Shown here: positions 25,223-40,659 of the stretch, piece after piece
Numbering within the stretch: the stretch's first letter is position 1
How the letters are laid out: each line of letters begins with the position of its first letter
From: Copromyces sp. CBS 386.78
Taxonomy: Eukaryota > Ascomycota > Sordariomycetes > Sordariales > Sordariaceae
Reading direction: 5' to 3'
NCBI GenBank assembly: GCA_030685235.1
Contig: MU839112.1
Coordinates: 62,001-126,000, forward strand
DNA length: 64,000 bases
Translations under genes and position numbers: made by a program
Notes under the pieces: generated by a model
Told to the model about the DNA's origin: nothing
Databases searched by the model: none
Seen by the model: the letters and a program-made list of their open reading frames with translations, nothing else

Positions 25223-26861
25223 GTCATCGGCGGCCGCGACATCCGTTTATCAATTAAACGGATGTTCCACAGGGTGCTATGGGGCCGTAGCAGATGGAAA
25301 ACGAGGCGACGATGGATAGATTACGATGGCGTTGCGATTTTGATCGCTGCGTTGATTGATTTAGCGACGCGAATGAAGGTGATAAATTCTGTTTTTTGCC
25401 TTGATCGCGCTTTTGGAGGGGGTTGATGCCAGGTAATTGGCCAAGACAGTTTAGCACTGGTAGGGAGGCATCTCTTTTGATGGAGAGAACCAAGGTAGTT
25501 AAGCTTAAAAATGTTAAGGGCATATCGGGCGGCAAACAGCGTGAAAAAAGAACAACAAAACCCGAGTGAATATGCCGGGGCGCTCCTGCTGCGAAAAGAT
25601 GCTTCGAGATGCAGTACTCTTGTACCTGTGTTGGGAGGGAAACGGCGCTGGGAGGCGAAGCTTGCAGCGCACAGAGGTCCTGTAAATGTGGCCCAGGAAC
25701 GGGTGTTGGAGACTTCCAGGAGGTACCTGCTAAGGTATTGGACCGATTCTCCAACTCCTGGCGTGGCATATGACTCGAAGAATGGAGAGAAAGAGCAAAA
25801 GACAGGCAGGATGGAATAGCGACATGCCAGTTGCCCGGATGCGGGGTTTCCTTCTCATTGAGGAGAAGCAGAGGCTTTGATTTCTGATTTCCCCTCAGAC
25901 AAACCCCATGGTCTGGTTCTGTAGTAGTATCGAATAGTAAGACCATCTCGTCACTTCCCTCAGTCCTCTTGACAAATCCATCCCCACTGGCTTTCTTGGG
26001 GACGGAGGCAGATCTGGGACCAATCCGTCCACAGCCGTGGGAATTTTCGCGGGAATCGAGATTCGAGCGAGTCAAGGCTCTTGAAAGTGACCCTGACATG
26101 ACGGACTCTTTTTTCCTGAGTACCACTCAAACAACACTCGCTGTGAGGGAACTTGGGAGAGGATGGAAGCAAACCATCCCATGTGAGTGAGCAAAAGGGG
26201 CAATCGAGAAGTACCTAGAAGTAAGTGAAGTGAAAGTAAAAGTGCCGGATGATGGTGGGATAGGCAACGACTTCATTCACCTACCACCAGGCAACTGAAA
26301 ATTCTTTTGCTTGAGAATGAGAGAGGGCGGCATGATAGTGACGAGGAGAATATGCAAACACGCGTGTTGCTGTGGTGGTTGCATGCCGCGAAAGAGGACA
26401 GAAGAGGTAAAGAAGGTTTCTTGAGAGAAGGAACAAGGCTGTTGGACGTGGGGGCATCAAGAGAAGGCACCCATGTTGCTAGAATCACAACCCGCCGTAA
26501 AGTCCATATCGAAATCGGGATGAAAAGGTTGAGCAGACAGGTTGTCTTTTTATAATGTTGTGGAAAGAGGGTGCAGGTTCAGGACATGTTCTCGTCGGTG
26601 TTGTTGACGCAGGCTACCTCGTCTGCTTGTACCAGACTCGTGTCAGGAGACTTGCCTGCCTGCGAGTCTTCAGCCAGCCGCCGAGCGGGTATTTCGGGAC
26701 GCGTGGGTAAAGTGGTGGTCTGTGCACGATCCAAGCCTCTGGCCGATAAGCAACTACCAAACGCTTATCGCATCAGCGCGTCAACCTCAATGGATCGCAT
26801 TGAAAGCCTAACTTGACATCATCAACCCTCTCGACTTGTAGATTGAAGAACAGCAACCACC
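25223..26861. other. Divergent promoter region, vid-21 and spp2
   Basis: 1.6 kb between the divergent starts of vid-21 and the Spp2-like gene. It contains an unusually long minus-strand open frame (first ATG at 26099, stop at 25254, about 281 codons) ending 32 bases upstream of the vid-21 start. I do not annotate it as a gene because its composition is unremarkable and no family is recognisable; see findings. Confidence 0.5.
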
Positions 26862-27962
26862 ATGACCGACCAAGACTCCAAACCCCGGGTGACCATCGCC
26901 CTAGGGACAACATCATCTTCCTCCTCCAGCTTCAAAACCAAGAAACCCAGTCGACCAACGCATACCAGGCGACATCGCGCCGGCGCCGGCGCCTCTTCAA
27001 ACCATTACTCCTCCGAATCCGAGGAAGACGACGACGATGACGAAACCAGCGGTGCACAACGCAGCAGCGGTCGCGTCCAAGTAATTACCGAAATATCAAC
27101 CTATGGCGATGACGACGATCGTTCTTCAAAAACTCGGGATCGTTCCGATCGCAGAGACCGTAGTAGAGATAGGGATAGAGACCGTGATCGCAGGAGTGAC
27201 AGATCCCAAGACAGAGACAGGGACTCCAGACACAGATCTAGCAGGTCCTCAAGAGATGTTGATTCACGCTCCCGGCGACGACACTCAAGATCTCGCTCCC
27301 GGGACCGCTCCCGCGATCGCAAACCGAGAGACCCCCGAGACCCCCAAGACACCAATGAACCAGAACCCGCTCCCCAGAAATGGGGTCTAACAATCAATCC
27401 AAAATCATCCTCCTCCACCACCACCTCCAAACCCCGTCAACCCACCTCACGTAAATCCAGTTCCCCTTCCCCAGAAAAAGAAAAGAAGCCCCAAACCCTA
27501 GAAGAACAAGCCCTCTCCTCCCTCCTCGACATAGATAATAAAGGTCCCTCCTCAAAACGCAAACGCTCCCCCTCTTCCGGCGACCGCGACCGCTCCCCGG
27601 ACCATTCCGACTACCGCGCCATCCCCATCGACGACTTCGGCGCCACTTTACTCAAACAGTTTGGTTGGGACGGCAAGATGCGGGGCAAAGTCAAGGAAGT
27701 CACGCACAAGCACGCAAATTTAGCGGGTTTGGGAGCCAAGGACGCGAAAGGGGCTGAGGAGCTGGATGCTTGGAACCAGAAGATTAGTGGGCGGGGTGGA
27801 GACTCGAGAGGAAGGGATTCGAAGCCTGTTAGGCTGGAGGATTATAGGAGGGAGCAGAGCAAGAAGAAGCAGAAGATGGAGTATCGACATGGGGAGAGCA
27901 GTTATAAGCAGGAGAGGGAACGCGAGAGGGAGAGGGAAAGGGAGCCGAGGGGGGATAGGTGA
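26862..27962 (+). CDS. spp2: Spp2-like G-patch pre-mRNA splicing factor
   Basis: A single exon of 366 residues. Spp2 activates the DEAH helicase Prp2 in the spliceosome before the first catalytic step. The conserved part lies near residues 245-300: YRAIPIDDFGATLLKQFGWDG, then the G-patch-like KHANLAGLGAKDAKG. The N-terminal half is dominated by Arg/Asp/Ser dipeptides (RDRSRDRDRDRD, SRSRDRSRDR), and a Ser/Thr/Pro linker follows. The C-terminus is also charged (QEREREREREREPRGDR). The yeast protein is about half this length; RS-rich extensions are common in filamentous fungi and in human GPKOW. The ATG has a good CACCATG context. It is convergent with the permease gene downstream. Confidence 0.85.
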   Translation: MTDQDSKPRVTIALGTTSSSSSSFKTKKPSRPTHTRRHRAGAGASSNHYSSESEEDDDDDETSGAQRSSGRVQVITEISTYGDDDDRSSKTRDRSDRRDRSRDRDRDRDRRSDRSQDRDRDSRHRSSRSSRDVDSRSRRRHSRSRSRDRSRDRKPRDPRDPQDTNEPEPAPQKWGLTINPKSSSSTTTSKPRQPTSRKSSSPSPEKEKKPQTLEEQALSSLLDIDNKGPSSKRKRSPSSGDRDRSPDHSDYRAIPIDDFGATLLKQFGWDGKMRGKVKEVTHKHANLAGLGAKDAKGAEELDAWNQKISGRGGDSRGRDSKPVRLEDYRREQSKKKQKMEYRHGESSYKQEREREREREREPRGDR

Positions 27963-28507
27963 TAGGGCCTTCGTGCTTCCCGGTGGCCTTGTTCTCGATG
28001 CTCTTACTTTCGGAATTTCCCGGATGACACAGCAACGACTCGGTTTTCACCATCTCAAGCGGGTTACTCTTTATGTTGACCTTCATGTGGCCAAATTCCT
28101 CAGGGCTTCGCCTGACATGAACCACATCAAAGAACATCCATGGAATCACCGGGCAAGGCATCATTGTGTAACGCGTATTTGTTCCTAATCAAATTATACT
28201 AAAGCAAAACTACAACTTAACACTATAGAGTAGGTAAATACTATTTCCCTCAAACCCGCGTCACATGGCATTGCTGTTATCCAGTGCTAACTTTTGAACG
28301 CCGGGTGTGTAGAAGGAACAGCAACCGCCATCTGTTCTCCACGCCAACCTTGGCTCTGTCGTCCGTCATAGAATCCCGCGGTGCCGGTGTTGCTGTTACC
28401 CAGTGCCAACAACCTTGGCTCAGTCTTCCGTCGTATCTTGACCCAAAAGCTCCATGCATCTGCCTGATCTGACCCCAAGACTAATCTAGTTCATAACATC
28501 TTTCTCC
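27963..28507. other. Convergent intergenic, spp2 and permease
   Basis: About 545 bases holding the two converging 3' UTRs. A roughly 40-base segment with CTTGGCTC/GTCTTCCGTC recurs imperfectly near 28349 and 28412 (phrases such as gctgttacccagtgccaac and gctgttatccagtgctaac). Otherwise I see nothing. Confidence 0.4.
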
Positions 28508-30379
28508 TTAGTTGTCAGGAGACGCAACCCTGGCAGGAGAAGCAATCTTAGGCTCTACAACCTCATCAAGGACTGAGACGGTGTTATCACTGCTGCTAGT
28601 CTTAGAAGCTGCGGCCCCCTGCAATCCTTCCAGCTCCGCAACCTTCTGGGCGCTGAACTTCCTCGCCTTGACTTTTTCGTGGAAGAGAATGCTAAGTCCA
28701 CGGACAGAGATGTCCTTGGTCTCCGGGATGCGGAAAAACGTGTACAGGGCTCCGATACCACAGCAACCTGCGTAAAGGAAGCCCGTCTTGGCACCCCATC
28801 TCCAGCTCTTCTTGTCCATTCCGAGCATCTTGGGGGTAAGGAAGAGGTTGAAGAGATTGGCCGCCAGGTAAAGGCCGCGTGCGAGAGAAATGGTCTGTGT
28901 GCGGAGACGAACCGACGCGATCTCGGCCACGATCGAGTAGCAAATGGGACCGATGGTCAGGTCATAGATGGCAGTATACAAAACGAGGACCGCTCCGGCA
29001 GCGAACCCGGACGCCGAACCTGTAGCCAGCGTGGCGAGGCCGCACGCAGTAAGCACGACGGCCATGCTGATTAGGCCCCAGAAGAAGATCTGCCGACGTC
29101 CCATCTTTTGCATCACCCACCAAGAAGCAACTGTGCCCACAATTCCGGCACACGGCAAGCCAATGTTCATGGCCAATGCCTCGCTGGCTCCCATACCAGC
29201 AGACTCGAAAAGCTTGGGAGCCCAGCCTATGAGGCTCGAGCCGCAGAGGGCCTGGATGATCCATGTAGCGCAGGCAATCTCGGTACGTCTTCTGTCAACG
29301 CCCCTGAACATGGCGCTGATTTTCTGCCATCTGGTTTGATCGTCGGCAACGTGCTTCATTTCGTGGCAGATGGCGTGCTGCATCAAAGCTAGCTTCTCCT
29401 CGGTGCGCTCCTCGGATCCCTTGCGGACGAGCTTCTTGACGGCCTTGCGGGCATCTGCTACCCTGTGTTTCTTGAGATACCAGTAGGGGGATTCGGGGGT
29501 AGCGGCAATGGCACAGAAGAGGACGGCGATGAAGGCCCAGTTAAGGCCGAAGGGGATCCTGTAGGCCCATTCACCTGTAATTTTATGAAATCCAAAGGCA
29601 ACGGCAGAAGCCAAGAGTTGACCAATGATCCAGCAGAGGTTGTTCCAGGTGGTCAAGACGGGTCGCATCCGCAGTGAAGCAACCTCGGAGGAGTAGGCGG
29701 GACTAACGACTTGAAATACACCCCACGGGATGCCCTGGAGCAAGAAGCCGGTCGACAAGATGTAGACGTTTGCGGCGAAGAAGGGTACGAAGGCAAATGC
29801 CGCGCAGAGGGCGAGCATCAGAAGAACAGTTCGCTTGTACCCAATGAAGTTCACAAGAGGGGCTGTGAGGCCGACGCCAATGATCGAGCCGAGTTGGGCC
29901 AATAAGGGTAAAGTAGCCTTCCATGTGTACTCGAGCTGATGAGAACACATGTGTTAGCATGGTCTTTTGTCCTGGACGACACGATTCCAACCGCTATCAG
30001 ACCGAGAAGTGCAACATACCTCATATTCCTTGGTATCGTCGACCTGGATACCGTATTTTTCATTGAAAGGCCTGACGCTGAAGAGATAGGTGAGGAGTGC
30101 CAAGCCATAGCCCTCCATGATGATAGTCCCGGAGAACCCTAGCGAGTACATAATCAAACGCAAATCTCCGACGACTGCTTCCTTGAAAGTCATCTCCCTT
30201 TCCTTCTTCTCTGCGAGATGGGCTAGGTTTCGGTCATATTCGCCAGCACCGAAGAACTGGGTTTGGTTGGATGTGGCATTATTGCGGGCCTCGGTCAAAG
30301 GACGGGGCGTTGATGTTGCTTTCTCTTCATCGCCGGATTCAGGGGGCCCTCGGGGGGCAAGGTCGTCGTTGTTTGACAT
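28508..30379 (-). CDS. MFS sugar transporter, maltose permease type
   Basis: Predicted plasma-membrane proton/alpha-glucoside symporter of the sugar-porter family, 595 residues. Exons are 30379-30020 and 29935-28508, with GTATGT/CAG borders. The N-terminus is a long hydrophilic arm of about 75 residues, as in yeast Mal permeases, followed by 12 hydrophobic helices. Sugar-porter signatures are visible: NFIGYKRTVL in the loop after helix 2, PESPYWYLKKHR at the end of the first half, MGRRQIFFWG in the second half, and PETKDISVRGL after the last helix. The PESPYWY form is typical of maltose-type rather than hexose carriers. It is divergent from a GH13 maltase across 2 kb, which supports an alpha-glucoside substrate. 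Substrate is inferred; the family call is firm. Confidence 0.88.
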
Positions 30380-34411
<4,032 letters not shown>

Positions 34412-35905
34412 TAGCAGTGAGATAATTAGACCGACCCCTTTTCTCAGAGTTGATGCTGGATCTTGGATCTTTCAGCTCGAAGCATCAATAGCATTTCTGA
34501 GATGTGTCTTAAATGACATCCAAACAATGTTGACTTGAGGCTCCTCGCTTAGACTTAAGACACACGCTAGGCTCCTTCTAAACATAGAATAGGGGTCTAG
34601 GCCAGAGCGCAATCTAGATTCTCAGGGGTGAGTTATAGCTTGGTGTCTGGGGATGGAAAATAAGTTCAAGGGTGTTGTTGAGGGTGATGCGGGAGGTGAT
34701 CCACTGACGTTACGAGTCGTTTGGGCAATGGTATGGGGTCGAGAAAAGGATGGCGGGGCTTTCTTCTTCTTCGTCCAACTATTGTCTGACTTCACATATC
34801 TCCAGGTCCCGGCATGGAGACCGGGAGAGCTCCGGTCTGGGTTTCGGAATCTTCCCGGAGGAAGACGAGACCAGACACAAAAAGAAAGGAAGGAAAAGCA
34901 GAACATCCCAATTTACCTTATCTTTGGGATGAAGAACCCGGGGGATTCTAAAATGCCCCTTTCTTTCTTTCTTTCTTTCTTTCGTCCCCTATCTCTTGTG
35001 TTACCGATAATGACGGGATGCATATCCGTGCCAACATGGTTGGGGGAACCCTGAGTGCGTGATGCAGCCTGGAGGAAGCAACGAACATGGGCAACTGTGT
35101 TACGAGATGGAACCCTTGCTTGTCCCCGGGTGCACACGGTCACAGCTCCCCTTCTTGTGCACTGGCAGTCTGCTTGTGACAAACGGGTTAGGATGGAGAA
35201 ACAGAAAATGATGGACCGGGGAAGCTCCAAACAGCTCCAGCTCCAGCTTCACTCTCCAGGAACAGGAACATTTTCTCCTGATGCCAATGTGGTTGAACAA
35301 TGACTGAGTGTCGTCCCGTCCCGCCAAGGCACAGCTGCGTCACCAGATTGGCCAATTGACGTCCCAATTGAACCTCTTGAACCGGGTTGCAACCCCACAT
35401 CAAGTGGCAGGCCATTACAGCTGTCCCAGCCACGCATCCACACCGCCCAGTAGCACATGCACCTGGCAGCGAGAGGGGTCCAGCTTAGGTGCACCTCCAG
35501 TGAGAAGTATCAACTGGAGCAGAGCCAAGACTGTTCGCCGGGGAAGTACACAGTTGCGGTTGGCTTGGGTTGGGACCACAGAAAAGGCCACTGACCACAC
35601 AGCTGCTTCAGAATGGAAGTTGGGGAGGGGAACATGGGGATGGGGACGTGGGACGGGACACACTGGCATAACCGGGCACTAGCTCCAAGTTCATCCCATC
35701 TTTTGCTGGGGACCTGTCACACGCAGCTGTCTTCAAAACTAACCACTCCCTCCTCTTCTCTTCTCAGTCTCTTTTTTCTTCTTTTTTTCTGTTCTCCATG
35801 TACTACTTGGAATCTTCCTGATCCCAAAGTACACACCTCTTTCTTTACCCCCACAACTACACAGAGAGTCCGCACCGCATTGCTCTGCGGCGAGCTTCTG
35901 TCATC
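34412..35905. other. Intergenic, maltase to methyltransferase
   Basis: This holds the maltase 3' UTR and the promoter and leader of the methyltransferase. A (TTTC)6 microsatellite lies at 34960-34983. From about 35740 the plus strand is C/T-rich (ctcttctcttctcagtctc), typical of a strong promoter and leader in this group. No gene is supported. Confidence 0.5.
34960..34983. repeat. (TTTC)6 microsatellite
   Basis: Six uninterrupted TTTC units in noncoding DNA. Confidence 0.85.
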
Positions 35906-37708
35906 ATGTCGGAGCCGCATAGCGTCAGCGGCGCGAAGCCCGCATACACCTTCGTCGAGACTCCCGCGCAGCCCCTCTCCAACACCGAGAAGCCCAAGGA
36001 GGACTGTGGTGTTCGCACCACCACTGTATGCATCTATTTCCTCTTCCTGTGATGGAAACACGCGCTTCAAAATCGCGTCCGATAGAGCTATGCTAACACT
36101 TCGCTCCTCGTGTTATAGTTCCCGGCCATCAAGAATGCCCCGCTGCCCGCCGATGCTGCCGGCACCGAGAGCTTCTCGAACGTTGCGCTCTTCAGCATCC
36201 TCTTCGGTGTCCCCTACTACTTCTCATGGAAGGTCGGCGGTGGCTTGAAGACCGCCCTCTTCTTTGCCCTCTTTACCACTCTTCCCCTGCTTGCCGCCTT
36301 CTGGGTGTCCCATTCCATGTTCTCCCCGCGCAAGAATGAGAAGGCCAGATTCCCCGGTCGCCCGGTGGAGCACTACCTCACCTTCAAGAATCCCGAGGAC
36401 AAGCTCAAGTACAGCGGCAAGAACAAGATCCCCATGGAGACCTTCCACGAGATGTACTTCAACGAGGAGGTTGACTTCAACGGCGATGCTCTCGACGTCA
36501 TGGAGTACCGCCACGACTGGGCCAGCTTCCGTTTCACCTATGGCCTGATCAAGTACTTTTTGACCGGCATGATCCCCGAGGTTCTCATGCACACTCGTTC
36601 CCAGGGTATGGCCACCTTCTTCCGCTGCTGCCGAAGCTACTATGTCTTGAACACCGTGCTAACACTCTGGCGCCACCAGATGAGGAGCAGGTTCGCGACC
36701 ACTATGATCGCGGTGATGACTTCTACTCCTGGTTCCTTGGTCCTCGCATGATCTATACCTCCGGTATCATCTCTGACGCCAACAAGGAGGAAACCCTCGA
36801 GGAGCTCCAGGATAACAAGCTCGCCATTGTTTGCGAGAAGGCTGACCTCAAAGAGGGCGAGAGACTGCTCGATATCGGCTGCGGCTGGGGTACGCTCGCC
36901 CGCTTCGCCAGTGTCAACTATGGTGTCAAGGCTACTGGTATCACTCTCGGCCGTAACCAGACCGCTTGGGGTAACAAGGCTCTCCGCACCGCTGGCATTC
37001 CCGAGGAGCAGAGCAAGATTCTGTGCATGGACTACCGTGATATCCCCGTCCCCGAGGGCAAGTACAACAAGATCACCTGTCTCGAGATGGCTGAGCACGT
37101 CGGTGTCCGTCACTTCAAGGGCTTCATGAAGCAGGTTTACAACATGCTCGATGATGATGGTATCGCTATCTTCCAGCTCGCCGGTCTCCGTAAGGGCTGG
37201 CAGTACGAGGACTTGGTCTGGGGTCTCTTCATGAACAAGCACATTTTCCCCGGTGCCGATGCTTCTACTCCTCTCGGCTGGTACATTGATCAGTTCGAGA
37301 AGGCTGGTTTCGAGGTTCGCGCTGTTGACACCATTGGTGTCCACTACTCTGCTACTCTTTGGAGGTGGTACCGCAACTGGTTGGCCAACCGTGAGAAGGT
37401 TGTTGCCAAGTACGGCAAGAGATGGTTCCGCGTAAGTTTACATTTTTTCTCGGTATTGTCGGTGTTCACATTCTAACTTGCTTCTACAGATCTGGGAGTT
37501 CTTCCTCGCCTACTCTACCATCATCGCTCGCCAAGGTTCTGCCGCTTGCTACCAGATGACTCTGGTCAAGAACCTCAACTCTACCCACAGAGCCGAGGCC
37601 ATCCACAACCAGCAGGGTCTGCTCGGTGCTCTCAGGAACACCCGCGCCAACCTCAAGGCTTGGGCCCAGGCCAATGCCATCGAGTTCCCCACTGTCCCTG
37701 CCAACTAG
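35906..37708 (+). CDS. mts1: Sphingolipid C9-methyltransferase
   Basis: Adds the C9 methyl group to the sphingoid base of fungal glucosylceramides, using S-adenosylmethionine, at the endoplasmic reticulum. Length 525 residues; exons 35906-36025, 36119-36605, 36680-37431 and 37490-37708. Two closely spaced hydrophobic segments lie at about residues 60-105 and anchor the enzyme. The domain related to cyclopropane-fatty-acid synthase follows: HYDRGDDFYSWFLGPRMIY, then the SAM-binding motif LLDIGCGWGTLA near 265, CLEMAEHVG, and HYSATLWRWYRNW. The pair of N-terminal membrane helices separates this family from bacterial cyclopropane synthases. Codon use is strongly biased to C-ending codons, suggesting high expression. 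The intron before residue 203 creates a GAT codon across the junction. Identity is confident from the architecture. Confidence 0.93.
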
Positions 37709-38413
37709 AAGCGGCAAAGGATGACAGATGGAGTGACAGACGGTTCGGATGCTCATGACGTTCTCGAAGCTATCCACTGGCCAAGCTAGGATCTTGGCCA
37801 TGATATGAATGATCGCGAAATGAATCATAGAGTCTCGCATATGCCCTAGGTCTATGAGACGCATCAGGTTGTGTGGAAATGAATACATACCATCGGATAA
37901 GTCAGGGCATACGGGAGAGCTTCCTGTATATAGACTTATGACGTGTCTGGCATGACTCTATGGGATTAGACAAAAAATAAGATCGAATGGCACTGGTCAC
38001 ACGACGTGGTCTATGTAGGAATATGGTTGCAAGGGGCGAGCAAGGCTTTGTACGTCCATTGCGTGTCTTGTCAGTAGTTCTGGCGCGAATAGACCTACGA
38101 ACAAGGCTTGTTGGAAGTTATCATCATCAACTTGATTCATGAGTGGTGTAGCTACAGTGTACCATCGTGTACCAGATGCTCATTGTCGTAAAGTTGTACC
38201 AGACCATTCCTTGAAGGTTGTCTCGCCTTTGAATGATCAGACCCAGAATCAACATGATTCGAACGGAAATCACTGCGGTCCCAGGTCTGAGTATTCAATA
38301 GTGTCCTTGTCTGTATTTCGGAGATTCATTATCCTGACGGTATTGTCACCAACGTCAAAGCTACATGGTTCCGAGCAAGGAGTTCAGGTTTGGCATTCAA
38401 GGACCGGCAGCAA

Positions 38414-38447
<34 letters not shown>

Positions 38448-39019
38448 TGCGAGATCTAGACTAAAGGACACACGACGAGGAACCAACGAAAGTCTAATAT
38501 GAACGTGAGAGAAGCGAATATTCACAACAACTTACAAACTATCATACAACTCCCACTCATCTAAACCTGTCTACCTGTAATTGTAGCTGTCCCTGGGCTA
38601 ATCTGTTTGACTACCTCGTGTATCCTCTCCTCAAGATACCGAGTTCTGTTTTGGTCCGTTTTGTTCTGTTAAACCCTCTGACCATATGCTCCCTAGCATA
38701 TGGAGTTCTGTCTCTTTTTTCCTTTTTTTTCCTGCATCCTGATGGACGCCAAGTCCTGTTTTCCTCATATGCCCGCTTCTCGTCGGATACTCTCATGGCT
38801 CAAAGCCTCATGCCCAGCCTAGCCTATACCAACCAACCCTGTCCTCATCCATTATCACCGCCACCCACACCCAAAGTCACAACCTGTGCACATCATATCT
38901 GCCCCCCTAATCTCCTACTCACACACATCCCATCAATTTCCTCTCCACATCTCCGGAGCTCACTTAACCTCCAATACCCTGAGCAGCCTGGGAAGCCCAC
39001 GCCAGGCTACTCCTAAACT
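37709..39019. other. Convergent intergenic region
   Basis: 3' UTRs of the methyltransferase and of the minus-strand NDUFAF3-like gene, with about 1 kb between. A run of 30 A residues lies at 38415-38444. No coding frame is convincing. Confidence 0.5.
38415..38444. repeat. Poly-A run of 30
   Basis: Thirty consecutive A residues, followed directly by GCTTGCGAG. There is no flanking target-site duplication or retroelement sequence that I can see, so it is more likely a slippage tract than a retrocopy tail. Confidence 0.9.
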
Positions 39020-39920
39020 TTACTCCATCCAACCAAGCGGCACCAAAGCAGCAGCAACCTGATCCACTCCCCTCTCCGTCGCCAGCAAGTTATACTGCGA
39101 CGCAGCATTTCTCGTGTCCAAGACCTCGACGCGGATGCCCATGCTGTTGATCAGGGTTCTGGTAGCGGGCGAGAGGGGACGAAGGGAAGGGCCGACGCCC
39201 AGGATTAGGAGGTCTGTTATTATTCCTCGCAATTAGTCTCGCTGTTCGTGTGGGGACAGACAGAAGGGCAAAAAAAAAGAAAAAAAAAAAGAAAAAAAAA
39301 AAAAAAAGAGAGAGAATGAAGGAAAAAAAAAAGATTGAAAAGAAAAAGAACATACCAGGCCTAGGCCACAACCTCCCCAAAAAACCCCACTGCTCTTCAC
39401 TCTGCAGAACCCACTGGCCTTTTTCATTCACAAGCTTTCTTTTTGGTCCCTTTCCCATTTCCTCATCACCAGCACCAGAAACCACTACCCAAGGCCTCCA
39501 CTCAAAAGCCTCACCACTCACCAACAACACCCCGCTCCCGCCCGTGATTTGCACCCCGCTGTTCAGCGCAAACCCATCATGGAAACACTCGTCTATGGCC
39601 GTGGACGGGATGGGTGTCTGGCCTAGCATGTCCATCTCGCTGAAGTCGGTGGTGGGAGGGGAGTCCGGGATTGGCTCGTTGTTGTGGGCTAGTTTTTGCT
39701 TTTTCTGCTTGAGAAGATGGGCGGTAGTGGTGAAGCATCTGCTGACATTGCTTTTGGTGGTGGGGGTGGTTATGAGTGATGATGAAGGTGCGGGTGAATG
39801 GGAAAATGAGGTTGGTGGGCGTGAAACTGCAACGCGCGGGGTGGTGGTGAGAGTGAACGCGGTTGTGCGCTGGAGGGCGCGGAGGACGTTTGAGTGCATT
39901 GGATTGATTGGTATTGTCAT
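39020..39920 (-). CDS. NDUFAF3-like complex I assembly factor
   Basis: Mitochondrial protein with an Mth938/DUF498 domain. Human NDUFAF3 acts with NDUFAF4 in early assembly of respiratory complex I. Length 252 residues; exons 39920-39356 and 39213-39020. The N-terminus (about residues 1-75) is rich in Ser, Thr, Arg and Pro with few acids, as in a mitochondrial presequence. The domain begins near 105 (DMLGQTPIPSTAIDECF) and continues across the intron to DLLILGVGPSLRPLS, GIRVEVLDTRNAASQYN and GVDQVAAALVP. The intron (39214-39355) has a long T-rich stretch on the coding strand. The frame is open upstream to an ATG at 40091; I prefer 39920 because the extra 57 residues look like leader. An ATG at 39899 is also possible. 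Confidence 0.85.
39270..39307. repeat. A-rich tract in NDUFAF3-like intron
   Basis: Thirty-eight bases that are almost all A on the plus strand, with three interrupting G residues, followed by more A/G-rich sequence to 39350. In the minus-strand intron this is an exceptionally long pyrimidine (T) tract placed toward the donor side rather than next to the acceptor. Confidence 0.8.
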
Positions 39921-40659
39921 TGTGCCGGTATGCAGGTGAGTTGTTGCGGTTATAGTTGTGGTGGTGAGTGGTGGGTTAGGCTGTGTGATGTTAAGAGGTT
40001 GAAGTGAGGTGGTCACAATTGGGGAGTTGAGTTCAGAAATCGATAAGAGCTCGACGTCATTCCCCGCTAGCAAAAAGATCGGGTGGTGCACGCCCAGATG
40101 TCCCCTTTTGCAGACGACACAAACTGTACTGAAAAGTGGTTACTTTAAGGAGCACAATTACAACTGAGGAAAGCAGCACTTGAATTGGGTATATCATTAT
40201 CACATAAACAAAAAGATATTGCTGCACAAGTTTTTGGCGGTCATATTGAGTGTCTTGCGGTTCATCGTTTTGCAGTCATCCACGGACGCCTTGACGCCCT
40301 CCTAATCCTAAGCCAAATCTATATATAGAGATATAGCAGAGGCAGGGCAACGCCTAGGCGGCTGTTCTTCTTTCTCCCAGCAGCATTGCCCAGTTGTTCG
40401 GTTGGTCGGTGAGAGCACGGCTTGAAGTCCAGTTTCATTGATGGAACCTCATTCCGGGGTGAGAAAGCAGCCCTAAGAGAACAAGAGACAACCGTTAAAT
40501 CCCCGGCTGTATTGTGTTGCTTTGTTATGGCATCGCAATGCTGTGCAGCCCCCTTTTCCCAATTGAACACCGAAGCAATGAGACCGTCAACCTTGCGCAA
40601 CCATGTTTGTTGATTTCCCCCAAGACAAAGACCCAAAGAAAGCTGACAATTTAACTTGT
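39921..40659. other. Intergenic, NDUFAF3-like promoter and eL34 3' UTR
   Basis: About 740 bases. The first 170 are an open continuation of the NDUFAF3-like frame, and the rest is flanking sequence. A TATATATAGAGATATA stretch lies near 40320. No gene is called. Confidence 0.4.

Noticed and set aside
38415..38444. Poly-A run as the tail of a retroelement or processed pseudogene
   Set aside because: There is no adjacent coding remnant or target-site duplication visible.
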